From contig CM043965.1 in assembly GCA_014529385.2 (NCBI GenBank), positions 65,131,190 to 65,195,189 of the forward strand: a stretch of 64,000 nt of DNA, read 5' to 3'. This DNA comes from Adiantum capillus-veneris (lineage: Eukaryota > Streptophyta > Polypodiopsida > Polypodiales > Pteridaceae). The notes beneath the pieces are model-generated. The model was given only the letters and a program-made list of their open reading frames with translations. It was not told the DNA's origin and searched no databases. Positions 54,674 through 64,000 of this stretch are shown piece by piece (position 1 is the stretch's first letter; every line of letters starts with the position of its first letter). A program made the position numbers and the translations under genes.

Positions 54674-55588
54674 TGTAATTTGAGTTGTCTGTAATAGGTC
54701 ACCAATGTTGAAGCACTGTGTAAGCTACTTTTGATTGTTGTGGATAGCTCGCTTGCTGGATTTTTCATTGCTTGTTGTTGTGGGCCATTCTTTGACTTGC
54801 CATTGTTTGATGGAGCTTTATTGTCGCCCTTGAAGATAAAAGATGCTCTTGATAAGCATATGGAGACCTACAGTGTTTGCTCCAAGTTGTTGTCGATTGA
54901 TTTGGGTAGCCATTTATTTATTGCTTTTGTAGAAGGAATATATACAAGAAGTCGATGATGAGGGTTTCTAGATTAGGGTCTTAAAACCTGGATGACCAAA
55001 GAGAAAAAACCAAGTGGGGAAAAAAGTGCCTTTGGTATACGTTCTTATTGGAGTTGAGCATTTGGAATTGAAGTACATGTCATGCAAGGTGAGTGATTGG
55101 GAGAAACAAAGGAAGAGTGTCTAATGCAGTGCCAATTATGGGACACTCTATATGCATATGATAATTTGTCGAACAAAAGCATGCAGCATAAGAGATGGAG
55201 ATGATGGGTGCTTCAAGAAACAATTGTAGCACATGTGACATCAAAGGACATCTCAATAGCTTCCACGTTTGCAAGAAGGGTTTTCCATGTAGAAGCTTCT
55301 CCACTCATGCCTCACTGTGTTGAGTGCGTGAGTGTCTTTTGGACTTCCTCCTTCACTTACCACTATACTACAATGACTTCGACTCTTATGCTCACCTATA
55401 CCAGCATGATGGACACAACATAATTATGCTCAACTCTTCCAACTTGAGCAGTACCTAGGATAACTAAGATGCTTAGACCACAGAGAATATTACATGAAGG
55501 TTTGGGACCAACGCCTCGCTCATTTAGTGGCTTAGCTACCCAACTCTGACTTTTATGCCATGTATTTTTAATGACGACTTGGACTTAC
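54674..55588. other. element Z 3' region without recognised gene
   Basis: Short frames on both strands with stops; no domain seen. By position it is internal Z sequence between the tail and the terminal ORF. Confidence 0.4.
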
Positions 55589-56617
55589 TTATTCAAAGCC
55601 AGAAACCCAATTCCATAAGTTCTGGAAATTTAGGCCTCTTCCATTGTGTCGGTCTTTGGATGCAACCATTTTATCGAGTAGGTTGGCATACTTTGGCTCC
55701 TCTTGACTTACTTGTTGAGTGACTGATGTAGCCTTTGCTTTATCTTGCATGAGACGTGGTTGTCGAGATGTGTGGGCTCTCTGTGATTGAGTTTCCACAA
55801 GCAATTTTGGAACCCACCTTGTCTTTGGTCCGTGTGTGACCGTCGTTTGCATTTGCTTCTTTTGCTTGATGACTTGATGGACACTAGGCTTTGGTAGCCG
55901 TATCTGATTGTTTCCATTGTAGAAGCCTTGCTTGTGTAGTTGGAATCGAGGTATCCATCTAGAGTTTGTTATAACCCTCAATTGTGATTGGCTTTTGTTG
56001 GCTCTTGGTTGTCTTTTCCTGATTTTGGATGGAGCCCTTTGTTCCTTGATTGATCTTCAAGTTTCCAAGTTGAGCTACAATTTTTGGTAACCATATTTGT
56101 GTGTTACCTTCATAAAACTTGTGCTTCGAGTAGCTTCACTGGAATCATCCGTTGCTGCATCTGTTTGGGTTTTGTAGCTTGGGTATGCTTGTTTGAGGTC
56201 TGACTTTGGTACCCAAACTTGTCGCATTCCTTGTTGATTTGATTTTTGCTTTTGCCTTTTGTGGCAGGTCTTTCTCCTGATTGAGTTGTTTGTCTTGAGT
56301 TTATAGCTCGTCTTGCTCTTTGTAGAACTCCTTGGTTGAGGTGAGTAGATACAGGTTGTTACTTTAGGCTTTTTGGCCCAAACATTAGCATTTCCTTGGA
56401 AGTAGCCCTGAGCAGTGATTGACTCATTTGATGCTACCCACCCTGTCACCTTGTGTTGTTGTGGTTGAATTTGTGCTTCATGTATCCAAATTTGGTCTTT
56501 GACTTTAATGTGCTCTTTGGATACCAACACTTGGTTGACGTTCTTTGGCTTCTTCTGGATTCTTTTTTGTGATGGAAAATTTGGTTGGTAGACTTTGTGC
56601 TTTGGTTTCCATTGCAT
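55589..56617 (-). pseudogene. element Z post-integrase-type tail with WVPK/QGYFQGN motifs
   Basis: Open pieces 56617-56075 and 55981-55589. Motifs in order: VKDQIWIHEAQ, AQGYFQGNANVWAKK, RQVWVPKSDLKQAY, SRWIPRFQLHKQGFYNGN with NQIRLPK, and TRWVPKLLVETQ. They correspond to RWIPK...QGYYQGNDQIWVPK in X and Y. Very Lys/Gln/Ser/Thr-rich between motifs. Role unknown. Confidence 0.6.
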
Positions 56618-56626
56618 TGTTGACGG

Positions 56627-56802
56627 TTTGGCTCTTGACGCAGAGCCTTCACGGGAAATTTGATGGAAGCTAGTTGAAGGTAAAGTCGTCTGGCGAGGTT
56701 GATATACTTCAGTGTTTGGCTCTTGACGTAGAGCCTTCGCGGGAAATTTGATGGAAGCTCGTTGAAGGTAAAGTCGTCTGGCGAGGTTGATATACTTTAG
56801 TG
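56627..56802. repeat. 88-bp tandem duplication in Z
   Basis: GGCTCTTGACG...TTGATATACTT occurs twice, at about 56630 and 56718, period 88. As 88 is not a multiple of three, it breaks the Z frame between the second protease-like domain and the tail. Confidence 0.93.
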
Positions 56803-57230
56803 TTTACCTTAGCTTTACCTTTTTCCGCGATGGTTGTTGATTTCTTCTCCGCATGGATTTGAGGTTCTTTTGGGGCCTCTGATGGTGTTGTTGTTGAAGC
56901 TTTTCCTTGTGGTCGAAAGAAGATGTTCCTCCAACTTTCTGTCAGAATCAGACTCTCTTTGATGTGATGGGAGTCGATTATGTGGAAAGTATCCTTATAC
57001 TCCCCGGCACTCAACTTGAGAACAACTTCTGCCACTCCGAAGCTAGGAATCACTATTTTAGAACTTGTGTACACTATCTCCTCTACCTCGGTGATTGGCG
57101 GCTTTCCCATCATGATCCATGTTCCATAAGTCATTAGATTCTTTGCTGCTTTTGGATCTATCACAGTTGAACATGTGATTTTGAGTCCTGTTTCTCCGCA
57201 TATGCTAAATTTGATCATTGTAGGAGACAA
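56709..57230 (-). pseudogene. element Z second retropepsin-like domain (inactive motif)
   Basis: 173 codons. STVIDPKAAKNLMTYGTWIMMGKPPITEVEEI aligns with the second domain of X (ALLDTGAKYNLLSYGVWCQLGKPPLSES): same spacing, shared G-x-W-x3-G-K-P-P. The active site reads D-P-K, so it cannot be a normal aspartic protease. ILTESWRNIFF matches the LGRTWM position. This shows the second domain is a family feature, not a one-off capture in X. Confidence 0.65.
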
Positions 57231-57322
57231 TCGATCTTCTTCTTTGTCCCTGTTCTTATTTTGATCTTACATTTTTTGAACATTTGATGTTGAACTTGGA
57301 AACTGTTTTCCTTCATTTGCTT

Positions 57323-58630
57323 TCATTTGCACCTTTTTTGGAGTCGGCTTCCTTGAATAGCTTTTGTCGATTCTTCAGGTATGTCAATGATGACATATTC
57401 TCGTTGTTGCTCTCCTTCCTTCGTTTGCACCTTGGAGCCATGCTCCATGATGTAGCAATCTGTCTCAACTTTTCTGCTTTCACACTCACAAACTTCATTA
57501 GCTTCCTTCAACACCCTTATCGTAAATAAGGGAGTTACATCATACCCATCTTCATCACAAAATTTAGTCAGGGTTGCTTCATTCACACACACATCAAGAG
57601 TCGCCAGTATTTGATCCCATCCAAAGGGTTCAAATAACTCCTCTAGAAAGGGTTCTGGTACATATGCCTCATCTTCTACTGAACGCTCTAGGATGCAATC
57701 TTGCTTTCTAAGACTTCCTCTCTCAGGAGCTCCGTACATCCAAATATTCGCTTTGCTTTCCAAATCAATTGTGGAGTTTAAGTCTTCCCCTGGGGTTCGC
57801 ACTACATCTTTATAACTATGATTTGTGACACTGATCTTTGTAGTGACATCCTTGTGTCTCAAGTAGACATAGTCATAGCCCCAGTCTTGTACCATTTTGA
57901 GTTGACGCATGAATGGTCTGCCCAATATGACATCAAAGTTGCTGCTCTTGTCAAAATTCATTATGGCAAAGGTGTGCTCATACTCGATGCCACACGAGGA
58001 TACAATGATTTGTTCTAATATCCCAACCGGTTTCTCCGTGTATCCATCCGCTAATTGCAGTTTCATTCGAGTTTTCCTAAGAGCAGGCTTTCCCCATTTT
58101 TTCCATATCTTTTTGGTTGCAATGGGAATTCCTGCCCCACTATCTAATATAACAACCGTCTTTACTCCTTTGTACTCAAGTGGTAAGGTGGTGTTTCCTT
58201 CGTCTCCTTCACAGTAGTCACAGTAGTCACCCACCTTATTTACCGGTACTAGCTTTGTTTGTGGTTTCTTAGGCAAGGTGTCATCCATGTTTTTGTCCAC
58301 AAGTTGGTCATGTAAAGGGATTTTCAACCTCATCTTTTCTAGGTGTTTGCCCATTTGGCCCCATAGATGCGGTCTAATTTTTAGTATCTCTGAGAGATAA
58401 AGTGTGCATTGTATAGGAGAAGACATCAATTCATGCAAGCTCTTGGTATCTATCATTTTTGGTGTGGCTTTCCATTGAGAATGTACCATTTTAACCTCCA
58501 ATTTTGTCTCGTGTTCTCCTATGAAAGATGGCAAAGTCTTTAGAGAGCGTGGTTTACTCTCTTCAGATGCGACAGACCCAACATCCCCATATAGAGATCT
58601 TATATCGCCCAAGAAAAATTCGTGATCCAT
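57323..58630 (-). CDS. element Z protease ORF
   Basis: 435 codons from ATG 58630 (context AAACATGGAT). After a gag-linker-like region (PSFIGEHETKLEVKMVHSQW, RPHLWGQMGKHLEK) comes a retropepsin fold: VILDSGAGIPIATKKIWKKWGKP with canonical D-S-G (near 58140), flap region, FDVILGRPFMRQLKMVQDWGYDYVYL (near 57900). The C-terminal part (EEAYVPEPFLEELFEPFGWDQILATLDVCV) matches V 63290-63370. No gag core and no RT, RNase H or integrase follow; the second protease-like domain comes next at 57230. One uninterrupted frame, so this deleted form is either recent or was kept under selection. Confidence 0.8.
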   Translation of the reverse strand: MDHEFFLGDIRSLYGDVGSVASEESKPRSLKTLPSFIGEHETKLEVKMVHSQWKATPKMIDTKSLHELMSSPIQCTLYLSEILKIRPHLWGQMGKHLEKMRLKIPLHDQLVDKNMDDTLPKKPQTKLVPVNKVGDYCDYCEGDEGNTTLPLEYKGVKTVVILDSGAGIPIATKKIWKKWGKPALRKTRMKLQLADGYTEKPVGILEQIIVSSCGIEYEHTFAIMNFDKSSNFDVILGRPFMRQLKMVQDWGYDYVYLRHKDVTTKISVTNHSYKDVVRTPGEDLNSTIDLESKANIWMYGAPERGSLRKQDCILERSVEDEAYVPEPFLEELFEPFGWDQILATLDVCVNEATLTKFCDEDGYDVTPLFTIRVLKEANEVCECESRKVETDCYIMEHGSKVQTKEGEQQREYVIIDIPEESTKAIQGSRLQKRCK

Positions 58631-59393
58631 GTTTATCTCAGGGATAGTGTTGTCGTCACATCACGACAAGGCGGAAAAGCATTTTTAATTTCTGCAGTTA
58701 GCTTGTTTAGCAGACAGACTTGTATGTAATTTGGGGTCAGCAAGGACCAAATGTAATGATTTGGGGTATATACCTCCAGCTTGTAACATATGTACACAGT
58801 AAGACATGTGAGACCGATAGAGGGGTTGAATTTTGGTAAGGAGGGACGAGTTTTTTTTTGGGGGGACGATGAAGTGAAGAGAGCAGAAGAGGTAAAAGCC
58901 TCTTGACAGGCATATCTTTATGGGTCCATATCTCTCTTTGTGCTAAGTATTTTGCTATGAAGTTTTGTGTGTGCAATGTTGATGCTTTGATCTACACTTT
59001 GATGTAAGTTGTTGCATGTAAAAAACAGTATAGGCAAACATCACGACACTTTTTGGCCCTGTTGCTATTTTGCTCATATCTTGAGGTAGGAGTGTCCAAA
59101 TTAGATGATTTTTGGTGCATGAGGTCGGGCTCACAAAGGGCTTTACACTGATGTCATCAATCATCATTTTTCATGACCTACAAACATCATTACGTTTTTT
59201 GTCCACGGCTTGTAAATTGCAGATCTAGGACATTCTAGCTTCCAAAAGTGAATTCTAGTGATACCATTGGCATTAGGGACCTTGTGGGGTGTTGAGGAGT
59301 GATTTTGGAACATTTTCATTTTTTACAGCATTACGCCCTACATCATTACGCGTATTGGTGTCAGGTACCCAGGTGCTACAGGTGATGCCAAAG
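58631..59393. other. stretch without recognised gene
   Basis: Between divergent Z (minus) and V (plus). On the minus strand it could be the Z leader; there is an A/T-rich run at 58850-58860. No LTR end or PBS for Z was found here. Confidence 0.4.
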
Positions 59394-59706
59394 TGTTGGG
59401 ATATAGTTTAGACTTGATTTTAGCATGTTTCCTTGCATTGTTGATGCCCAGAGGACCTAGTTTAGTGCCGGGACTCTTGTAGATGGAAAAGCGTCGTGCT
59501 GACTAGAGATTCGTAGCAAGTGCTAGTTTAAAGGACTCCATGGCTTGACAACCCATCGGGGCCTCCGACTGCCTATCCGTGGTCCATACTCCCTGTATCG
59601 ACAATTAGTAAAGCTAGTTGTGAGACAGATCCACTATACTGCATAGAGTAGTGGTGACAATCCCCGAGGCGCAGTGTTGATCCATGAGACGATATTGCGC
59701 CCGACA
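59394..59706 (+). repeat. possible 5' LTR of element V
   Basis: The right end CGCCCGACA at 59706 is fixed by the primer site that follows. The left end TGTTGGGATATAG at 59394 is a guess from the TG start. No second copy is in the window. Confidence 0.35.
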
Positions 59707-59715
59707 ATAAGTTTT

Positions 59716-59733
59716 TGGCGCTGTTGTCGGGGA
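59716..59733 (+). other. primer-binding site of V (tRNA-Asp)
   Basis: TGGCGCTGTTGTCGGGGA after ATAAGTTTT, the standard Athila-type context; two C-to-T changes relative to X. Confidence 0.85.
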
Positions 59734-61392
59734 GTAAGACCTAGGATAAAGTCCTTTTGAAAGAGAGCATAGGTAGAAGGATCCAGTCCTTAGCTCTATT
59801 TGCGAGACGGCTAGCGAAGTGTGACTCTTAGGAAGTGATTCCTTGTGAGTTAGTGCTTTCGAGCTAGTTTGAGTCGATAGTGGGATATTTTGTGTGTCGG
59901 TTTAGTGACTGATTGACAAGTGTCCTAGGAAGGTCGTAACAGAGTCAGATTTGGTCGTAATTTGGTAGATAGCTGGAATAGATGATGTATTTTCATCGTA
60001 CAATGTCATTTTAGGTTTTAGGATTAGGTTAGGCTAGGAAACTGAGTGGTTTTCACAGTCATTCCAGCTAGCTTATGGTCAACTTGACCATAAACTCCAA
60101 AGTCGCAAAAGCAGACAGAAAACTGAGCATAACTTGAGATCCAGAGCTCCAAATTGAACCAAACCACATACAAAGGCTCATGAGACTAGGGGCAAGGTGA
60201 AGGAGCAATCACAGTAAAAAAAGGCCAAGTCTGGAGCAATTTGACATCAACACGCGTGTTGATGTTGGACAGCATCTGGAAAAAGTGATTATACCATCTG
60301 ATAGAGCTAGGTGAGGTGGTCTCATCAAGCCTACTTAATTCAGATGTGGACAAGGTTGCTAGAGTAACTTGGTCAAGAATTCATTTCCGGAGTGTCGTGT
60401 TGTGAAGCACACCTCTTTGAGTGACTAAATCAAGTCCAAATTGAATAAAACTTGGGATACAAGGTCTAGAGGACTAGGACAACACACCCTAGAGTCTGGG
60501 TTGAATTCCGACAAATTTTTTGCCAAATAGCAACACGCGTATTGATGTTGGAATTGGCCCCAACCCAACTTTTGATGGCACAAGCCTGCAAAGGGTGTTG
60601 AGGTGAGCACATTTCTACCCTCATATCCCAGTTTGGACAAAATTTCATATGCCAAAAGGGCCTGGAGCTAGGAAGCTTTGCAACTAGAAATTGGTCTCAA
60701 ACATTGGCCAAATTTGATGCATTTGCTACCAAACTCCACACAAGTGCTTAATACACCTAGGACACGCTACCATACAAGTTTGGTGTGAAAAGGACAAATT
60801 TTTTGCAGAACATCAACACGCGTAGTGATGTTGGAAATTTGCAAAAATTGGAATCTGACGATACCAGCTTGTAGTAGACATCGAGGGGATCCTAGTGGTA
60901 CCTTTGGATCTGAATTTGGACAAGTTTTGGTGTGCTAAAAAGCCCAAGAGCTAGCAGATCTTGCAGCTAGAAAGCAGAGCCAGAAAGTGGTCTCTGGGAG
61001 TAAAAGTGCAACCAAAACTCTGACATAGTGCTTAACATACCCAAGGCTAGCTACCCTAGAAGTTGGGTACAGTTTGGACAAAATTTTCCCAGAATAGCAA
61101 CACGCGTGTTGCTATTGGAATTGCAGATTTTTGGGAAACTGGTCACACAGCCTGGAAGCCCTAGACATTGTGAGCCCTGTTGTATAATTTTGGTCAAGTT
61201 TGGATCATTAGTTTGCAAGTTAGGAGCAGTTTAGTCTAAAGAGCATGACACTGCGTCATATTGCTAAACGGAAGTTTGTTTTCGTCCAGAGTTCTAGCAA
61301 AAAGTGCGAGCAGCTAGTGGAACTTCGGAGATTGCAAGACGCACAAGAGGAGCTGAGTACCGGCAGGTATTCCTCTATCCTTGTGTGTCTAT
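59734..61392 (+). other. element V leader with 283-bp tandem repeats
   Basis: About 1.66 kb without coding support. The word CAACACGCGT recurs at 60248, 60531, 60814 and 61098 (spacing 283, 283, 284) inside a longer diverged repeat that also shares GGACAAATTTTTTGC-like sequence just upstream. ORFs in it are unsupported. Confidence 0.85.
60248..61119. repeat. four periodic CAACACGCGT palindromic motifs
   Basis: Copies 1 and 4 read CAACACGCGTGTTG, a perfect palindrome; in copy 1 the symmetry extends to 22 bases (60244-60265). Copies 2 and 3 have one or two changes in the right arm. Each is followed by ATGTTGGA or CTATTGGA. Confidence 0.92.
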
Positions 61393-62481
61393 ATGTATTT
61401 GAGATCAGGGACTTACTACGCTACGGGAGGAGCTAGTGTGCCAAGCACGAAGAGCGGAAAATCTTCGGAGGAGAGTATCTCGAACTTTCCTGCACATCTA
61501 GAGCCAATCCTAGAGGAGGTAGAAATCCTATCCATGACTAGCTCAAGCATGTCGATGGACATGAACATGAATGCGGATGGAAGACCAGAGAGTTCACGAA
61601 ATCCGTACACCATCTGTCTGGTTTATGTCAAGACGAATGAGTATGGTGCGAAGTTGTTCCAGGATCCTTATAATCGTTGGGCTGTGAAGGTTGAAACCCA
61701 TCCTACGGAGTTCAATCAAGCACCAATGGTGAATTTCCAAGGAAACAACACTTACATCGCCATAGATGGTGCAAGTTATGTATTGACTGATGAGCTGGAG
61801 AGAGTCGATAAGTTTGGAGTGCTTGTCAATGAGTTTCGAGAGGAAACTGTGCAAGACAGAGCTCCATTCTTAGACAATGAAATAGGAAAGCCAGTGGCAA
61901 GTTGGGATGTGACTTTAGTGTCGACGGATGATCTAACTAAGATAGTTTACCGCCGACGACAAAGCGGTGACAACATGGTGTATTACGCCAAGAGACCAAT
62001 GGCAATGACTGAAGTTAACCCATTGAGCCGAAAGTTGTATATATACACTTGCGGATTAGAGCCTGGCAAACCATATTTTTCCTTCTTTGACTGCAATGGT
62101 GGTCACTACGAAGGATTGGATGCACAGCAAGTGAGAGCATTGACATACAACGGAATTCCTGTAGAATTCGCAACGAGAGTGGACTCACCAAGTAGGAACG
62201 ACATGTTCAATGAATTCGCGAGAACATCGAGTGCAAGTCTTCGAAGACCTCTTGCACCAGAATTTCCGAGTACAAGTGCCATGTTAGGTGAAGCTAGTTC
62301 TAGACCTGGAGCGACTTTTCATACATCATATCCACCACCACCGTGGGTACCGCCAGCTAGAAGTGCTTCAATGCATGTGAATCCACTAGTAAGTGCGTTT
62401 AGGGATGGCAATGCGACTATGAGAGAGTCAGGAATGCCATACGACCACAGGCTAGGACGAGAACCTCCAACGTGGGTTTAG
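61393..62481 (+). CDS. element V gag, N-terminal part
   Basis: Start chosen at ATG 61393 (MYLRSGTYY), which mirrors MHLRSG of X and Y; the open frame begins at 61381. 362 codons to TAG near 62479. Ser-rich start, a globular-looking middle (ICLVYVKTNEYGAKLFQDPYN, SWDVTLVSTDDLTKIVYRRR, GLEPGKPYFSFFDCNGGHYEG) and a Pro/Ser-rich end. The middle has no counterpart that I recognise in X gag. Confidence 0.7.
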   Translation: MYLRSGTYYATGGASVPSTKSGKSSEESISNFPAHLEPILEEVEILSMTSSSMSMDMNMNADGRPESSRNPYTICLVYVKTNEYGAKLFQDPYNRWAVKVETHPTEFNQAPMVNFQGNNTYIAIDGASYVLTDELERVDKFGVLVNEFREETVQDRAPFLDNEIGKPVASWDVTLVSTDDLTKIVYRRRQSGDNMVYYAKRPMAMTEVNPLSRKLYIYTCGLEPGKPYFSFFDCNGGHYEGLDAQQVRALTYNGIPVEFATRVDSPSRNDMFNEFARTSSASLRRPLAPEFPSTSAMLGEASSRPGATFHTSYPPPPWVPPARSASMHVNPLVSAFRDGNATMRESGMPYDHRLGREPPTWV

Positions 62482-62850
62482 GGAATCCTTTTGCGAATTG
62501 ATTTGCAGAACACTCTAGGAGAGTAAGACCAAGCCATTTCCAGAAAGGAGTGAAAGCTTACAATGGATCAGGTGATCCTCATGATCACTTGGCAAGAGTC
62601 AGGCAGTTTGCTAGAGCCGAACACGTTCAGGACTTACACACGTTTAAAGAGGGATTTGGATTAACCCTAGAAGGAAAGGCTGTACTCTGAACTTGGAAAG
62701 CTTTTACAGCCTAGAAGAGCTTGAGAGGGAATTCATTACGGAATTCTCCAAGATGCGAATGAAGCACGATGAGCTATCAAGCTTGTACGGGTTCAAACAA
62801 GAGAAGGGAGAGTCGATGAGGGATTGTGTGGCTAGGTTAAAGAAATGAAA
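62482..62850 (+). pseudogene. element V gag core remnant
   Basis: Broken frames with FQKGVKAYNGSGDPHDHLARV, HTFKEGFGLTLEGKAVL, then ELEREFITEFSKMRMKHDEL and FKQEKGESMRDCVARLKK. These match the retrotransposon gag core (GD.W..L...I.....L...F...F). The copy breaks off at ARLKK and continues inside the protease domain, so the knuckles and the protease active site are deleted. Confidence 0.7.
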
Positions 62851-63161
62851 CCTGGGGCAAACCAGCCATCCGGAAAACTAGGTTGAAATTACAGTTGGCA
62901 GCAGAAGGCTATGTCGAACAACCTTTAGGGTTGCTAGAGAAAGTCATTGTTTCTTCATGCAACATTGAGTATGAACACACCTTTGCGGTGGTGGACTTCG
63001 GGAAGAAACCCAACTATGAAATCATCCTAGGACGCCCATTCATGCGGTAGTTGAAAATGATTCAAGACTGGGGCTATAACTACTTGTACCTTAGATAGCC
63101 TAATGTTACCACGAGGATTGATCTTAGGGATCATTCGTTTAGAGACGTTGTCAACACTCTA
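62851..63161 (+). pseudogene. element V protease remnant
   Basis: WGKPAIRKTRLKLQLAAEGYVEQPLG, IEYEHTFAVVDFGKKPNYEIILGRPFMR, stop, LKMIQDWGYNYLYLR, stop. It corresponds to the Z protease after its D-S-G; the active-site half is missing. Confidence 0.75.
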
Positions 63162-64000
63162 GTGCGAGACTTTGTGTCAACCACAGCGGAAGAAATAACT
63201 CCATCTTGGTTAATTCAAGACAAGCCAGTATGGTTTTGCGATCCAAGAGACGACGACATTGTAGAAGAAAAGAGCGAAAAGAGTTTTGATGGCTACATTG
63301 CAGAGCCATTTCCAGAACATCAATTTGAGCCTTACGGGTGGCAAGACATCCTTGCCACATTGGATGTGTGTGTGGACAAGATCCATGCAACCAGACATTG
63401 CGACGAAGAGGGATACGACATAAGATCTATTAATATGGTGAGTGTCATCCTGGAAGAACTTTCAGGAAGCGATCTAGAGAGGAATAGATCTTTACAGGGA
63501 ATTCATTCAGAGAGCTCGGAGAGTAGAGATGAGAGTATAGAAATGGAGGGACTAGGCGCAGACATGTCCAAAAAAACTCAAGTTGTCTTTGACGGCAAGA
63601 GATATGTCACGGACATCAAACAGCTGAGAGCCAGAAATGTGTTTGCATGGTCGATCAAGGATCTGAAAGGCGTGGATGCAGCTGTCTGTCAGCATACCAT
63701 CCCTATGAGAGAAGACGCAAAACCGAGCAAACAACGTCCATACTCGTATAATGATAACTTTGCAGCCAAAATTAAGGAGGAGATTGATAAACTAAAAAAT
63801 GCAGGTTTTATCTATGAGATCTAGCATACGGAATGGGTCTCACCAATTGTGGTGGTGCCTAAGAAGAACGGTAAATTGCGGGTGTGCGTAAATCTCAAAA
63901 AGGTGAACGCTGCAACTATTAGAGATCACTATCCTCTACCAATCACGGATCATGTCTTGGAGAGAGTAGCAAGAAAGAAAGCGTATAGCTTTCTGGATGG
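63162..64000 (+). CDS. element V protease-RT linker and RT start (cut by window end)
   Basis: 220 open codons (63162-63824) with EPFPEHQFEPYGWQDILATLDVCV (as in Z) and QHTIPMREDAKPSKQRPYSYN, then one stop at 63822 and the RT N-terminus in frame: EWVSPIVVVPKKNGKLRVC, AATIRDHYPLPITDHVLERV, AYSFLDG at 64000. Closely similar to X RT at 27600-27350. Confidence 0.85.

Noticed and set aside
54731-54958. Plus-strand 75-codon frame with a hydrophobic start
   Set aside because: Antisense to Z, no family recognised, length within chance; not strong enough to list as a gene.
60425-60655. Minus-strand 76-codon frame in the V leader
   Set aside because: Lies within the tandem-repeat leader, opposite to the element, no motif.
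60244-61119. CRISPR-like array from the four regularly spaced motifs
   Set aside because: Spacing of 283 bp, diverged but related spacers and plant context fit a tandem repeat in an element leader.

Overview
This is plant nuclear DNA, about 64 kb, made almost entirely of nested and broken LTR retrotransposons plus long dinucleotide and poly-C runs. The support is: tRNA-Asp and tRNA-iMet primer sites, Athila/Tat-like Ty3, chromovirus and Copia polyproteins, a SWIM-type transposase-like relic, and no operons, rRNA or intact host gene. The species cannot be told; a large, repeat-rich land-plant genome is suggested.

Labels used below: X, Y, Z, V = Athila/Tat-like Ty3 elements; R1, R2, R3 = copies of one chromovirus family; C = Copia element; W = another gag relic; G = transposase/SWIM relic.

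Layout. 1-8.2 kb: LTR-like scrap, microsatellites, a 74+7+74 bp hairpin (1582-1736) and two minus-strand coding relics. 8.3-10.3 kb: 5' part of G. 10.3-16.6 kb (+): 3' LTR of X followed directly by the 3' half of Y and Y's 3' LTR. 17.5-22.3 kb: R1 (LTR, gag, PR, RT). 22.3-23.1 kb: microsatellites. 23.1-24.1 kb (-): SWIM end of G. 24.1-25.5 kb (+): C-terminal end of X's polyprotein. 25.5-34.6 kb (-): the rest of X (INT, RNase H, RT, PR, gag, leader, PBS, 5' LTR). 34.6-38.15 kb (-): 5' half of Y. 40.5-46.2 kb: W gag interrupted by C (matching 5-bp target duplications). 46.2-53.4 kb: R2 and the end of R3. 53.4-58.6 kb (-): Z, without RT/RH/INT. 59.4-64 kb (+): V, cut by the window end.

How the pieces relate. 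X sits inside the gag gene of Y (flanks GCAGA/ACAGA), and Y has a perfect CTGTT duplication, yet the 5' and 3' halves of both elements lie in opposite orientation. Gene G is split in the same way. Two abutting inverted segments (about 10.30-24.12 kb and 24.12-25.47 kb) explain everything, and the breakpoints share CCATT-type microhomology. 

Most unusual biology: X carries a second retropepsin-like domain (D-T-G-A) after the integrase, followed by a tail with W-V-P-K and QGYYQGN-type motifs. Z has a homologous second domain and tail, and Y keeps the tail. The gag of X has four zinc knuckles, three with non-standard C-x2-C-x3-H-x4-C spacing. I do not know a described element with this layout.
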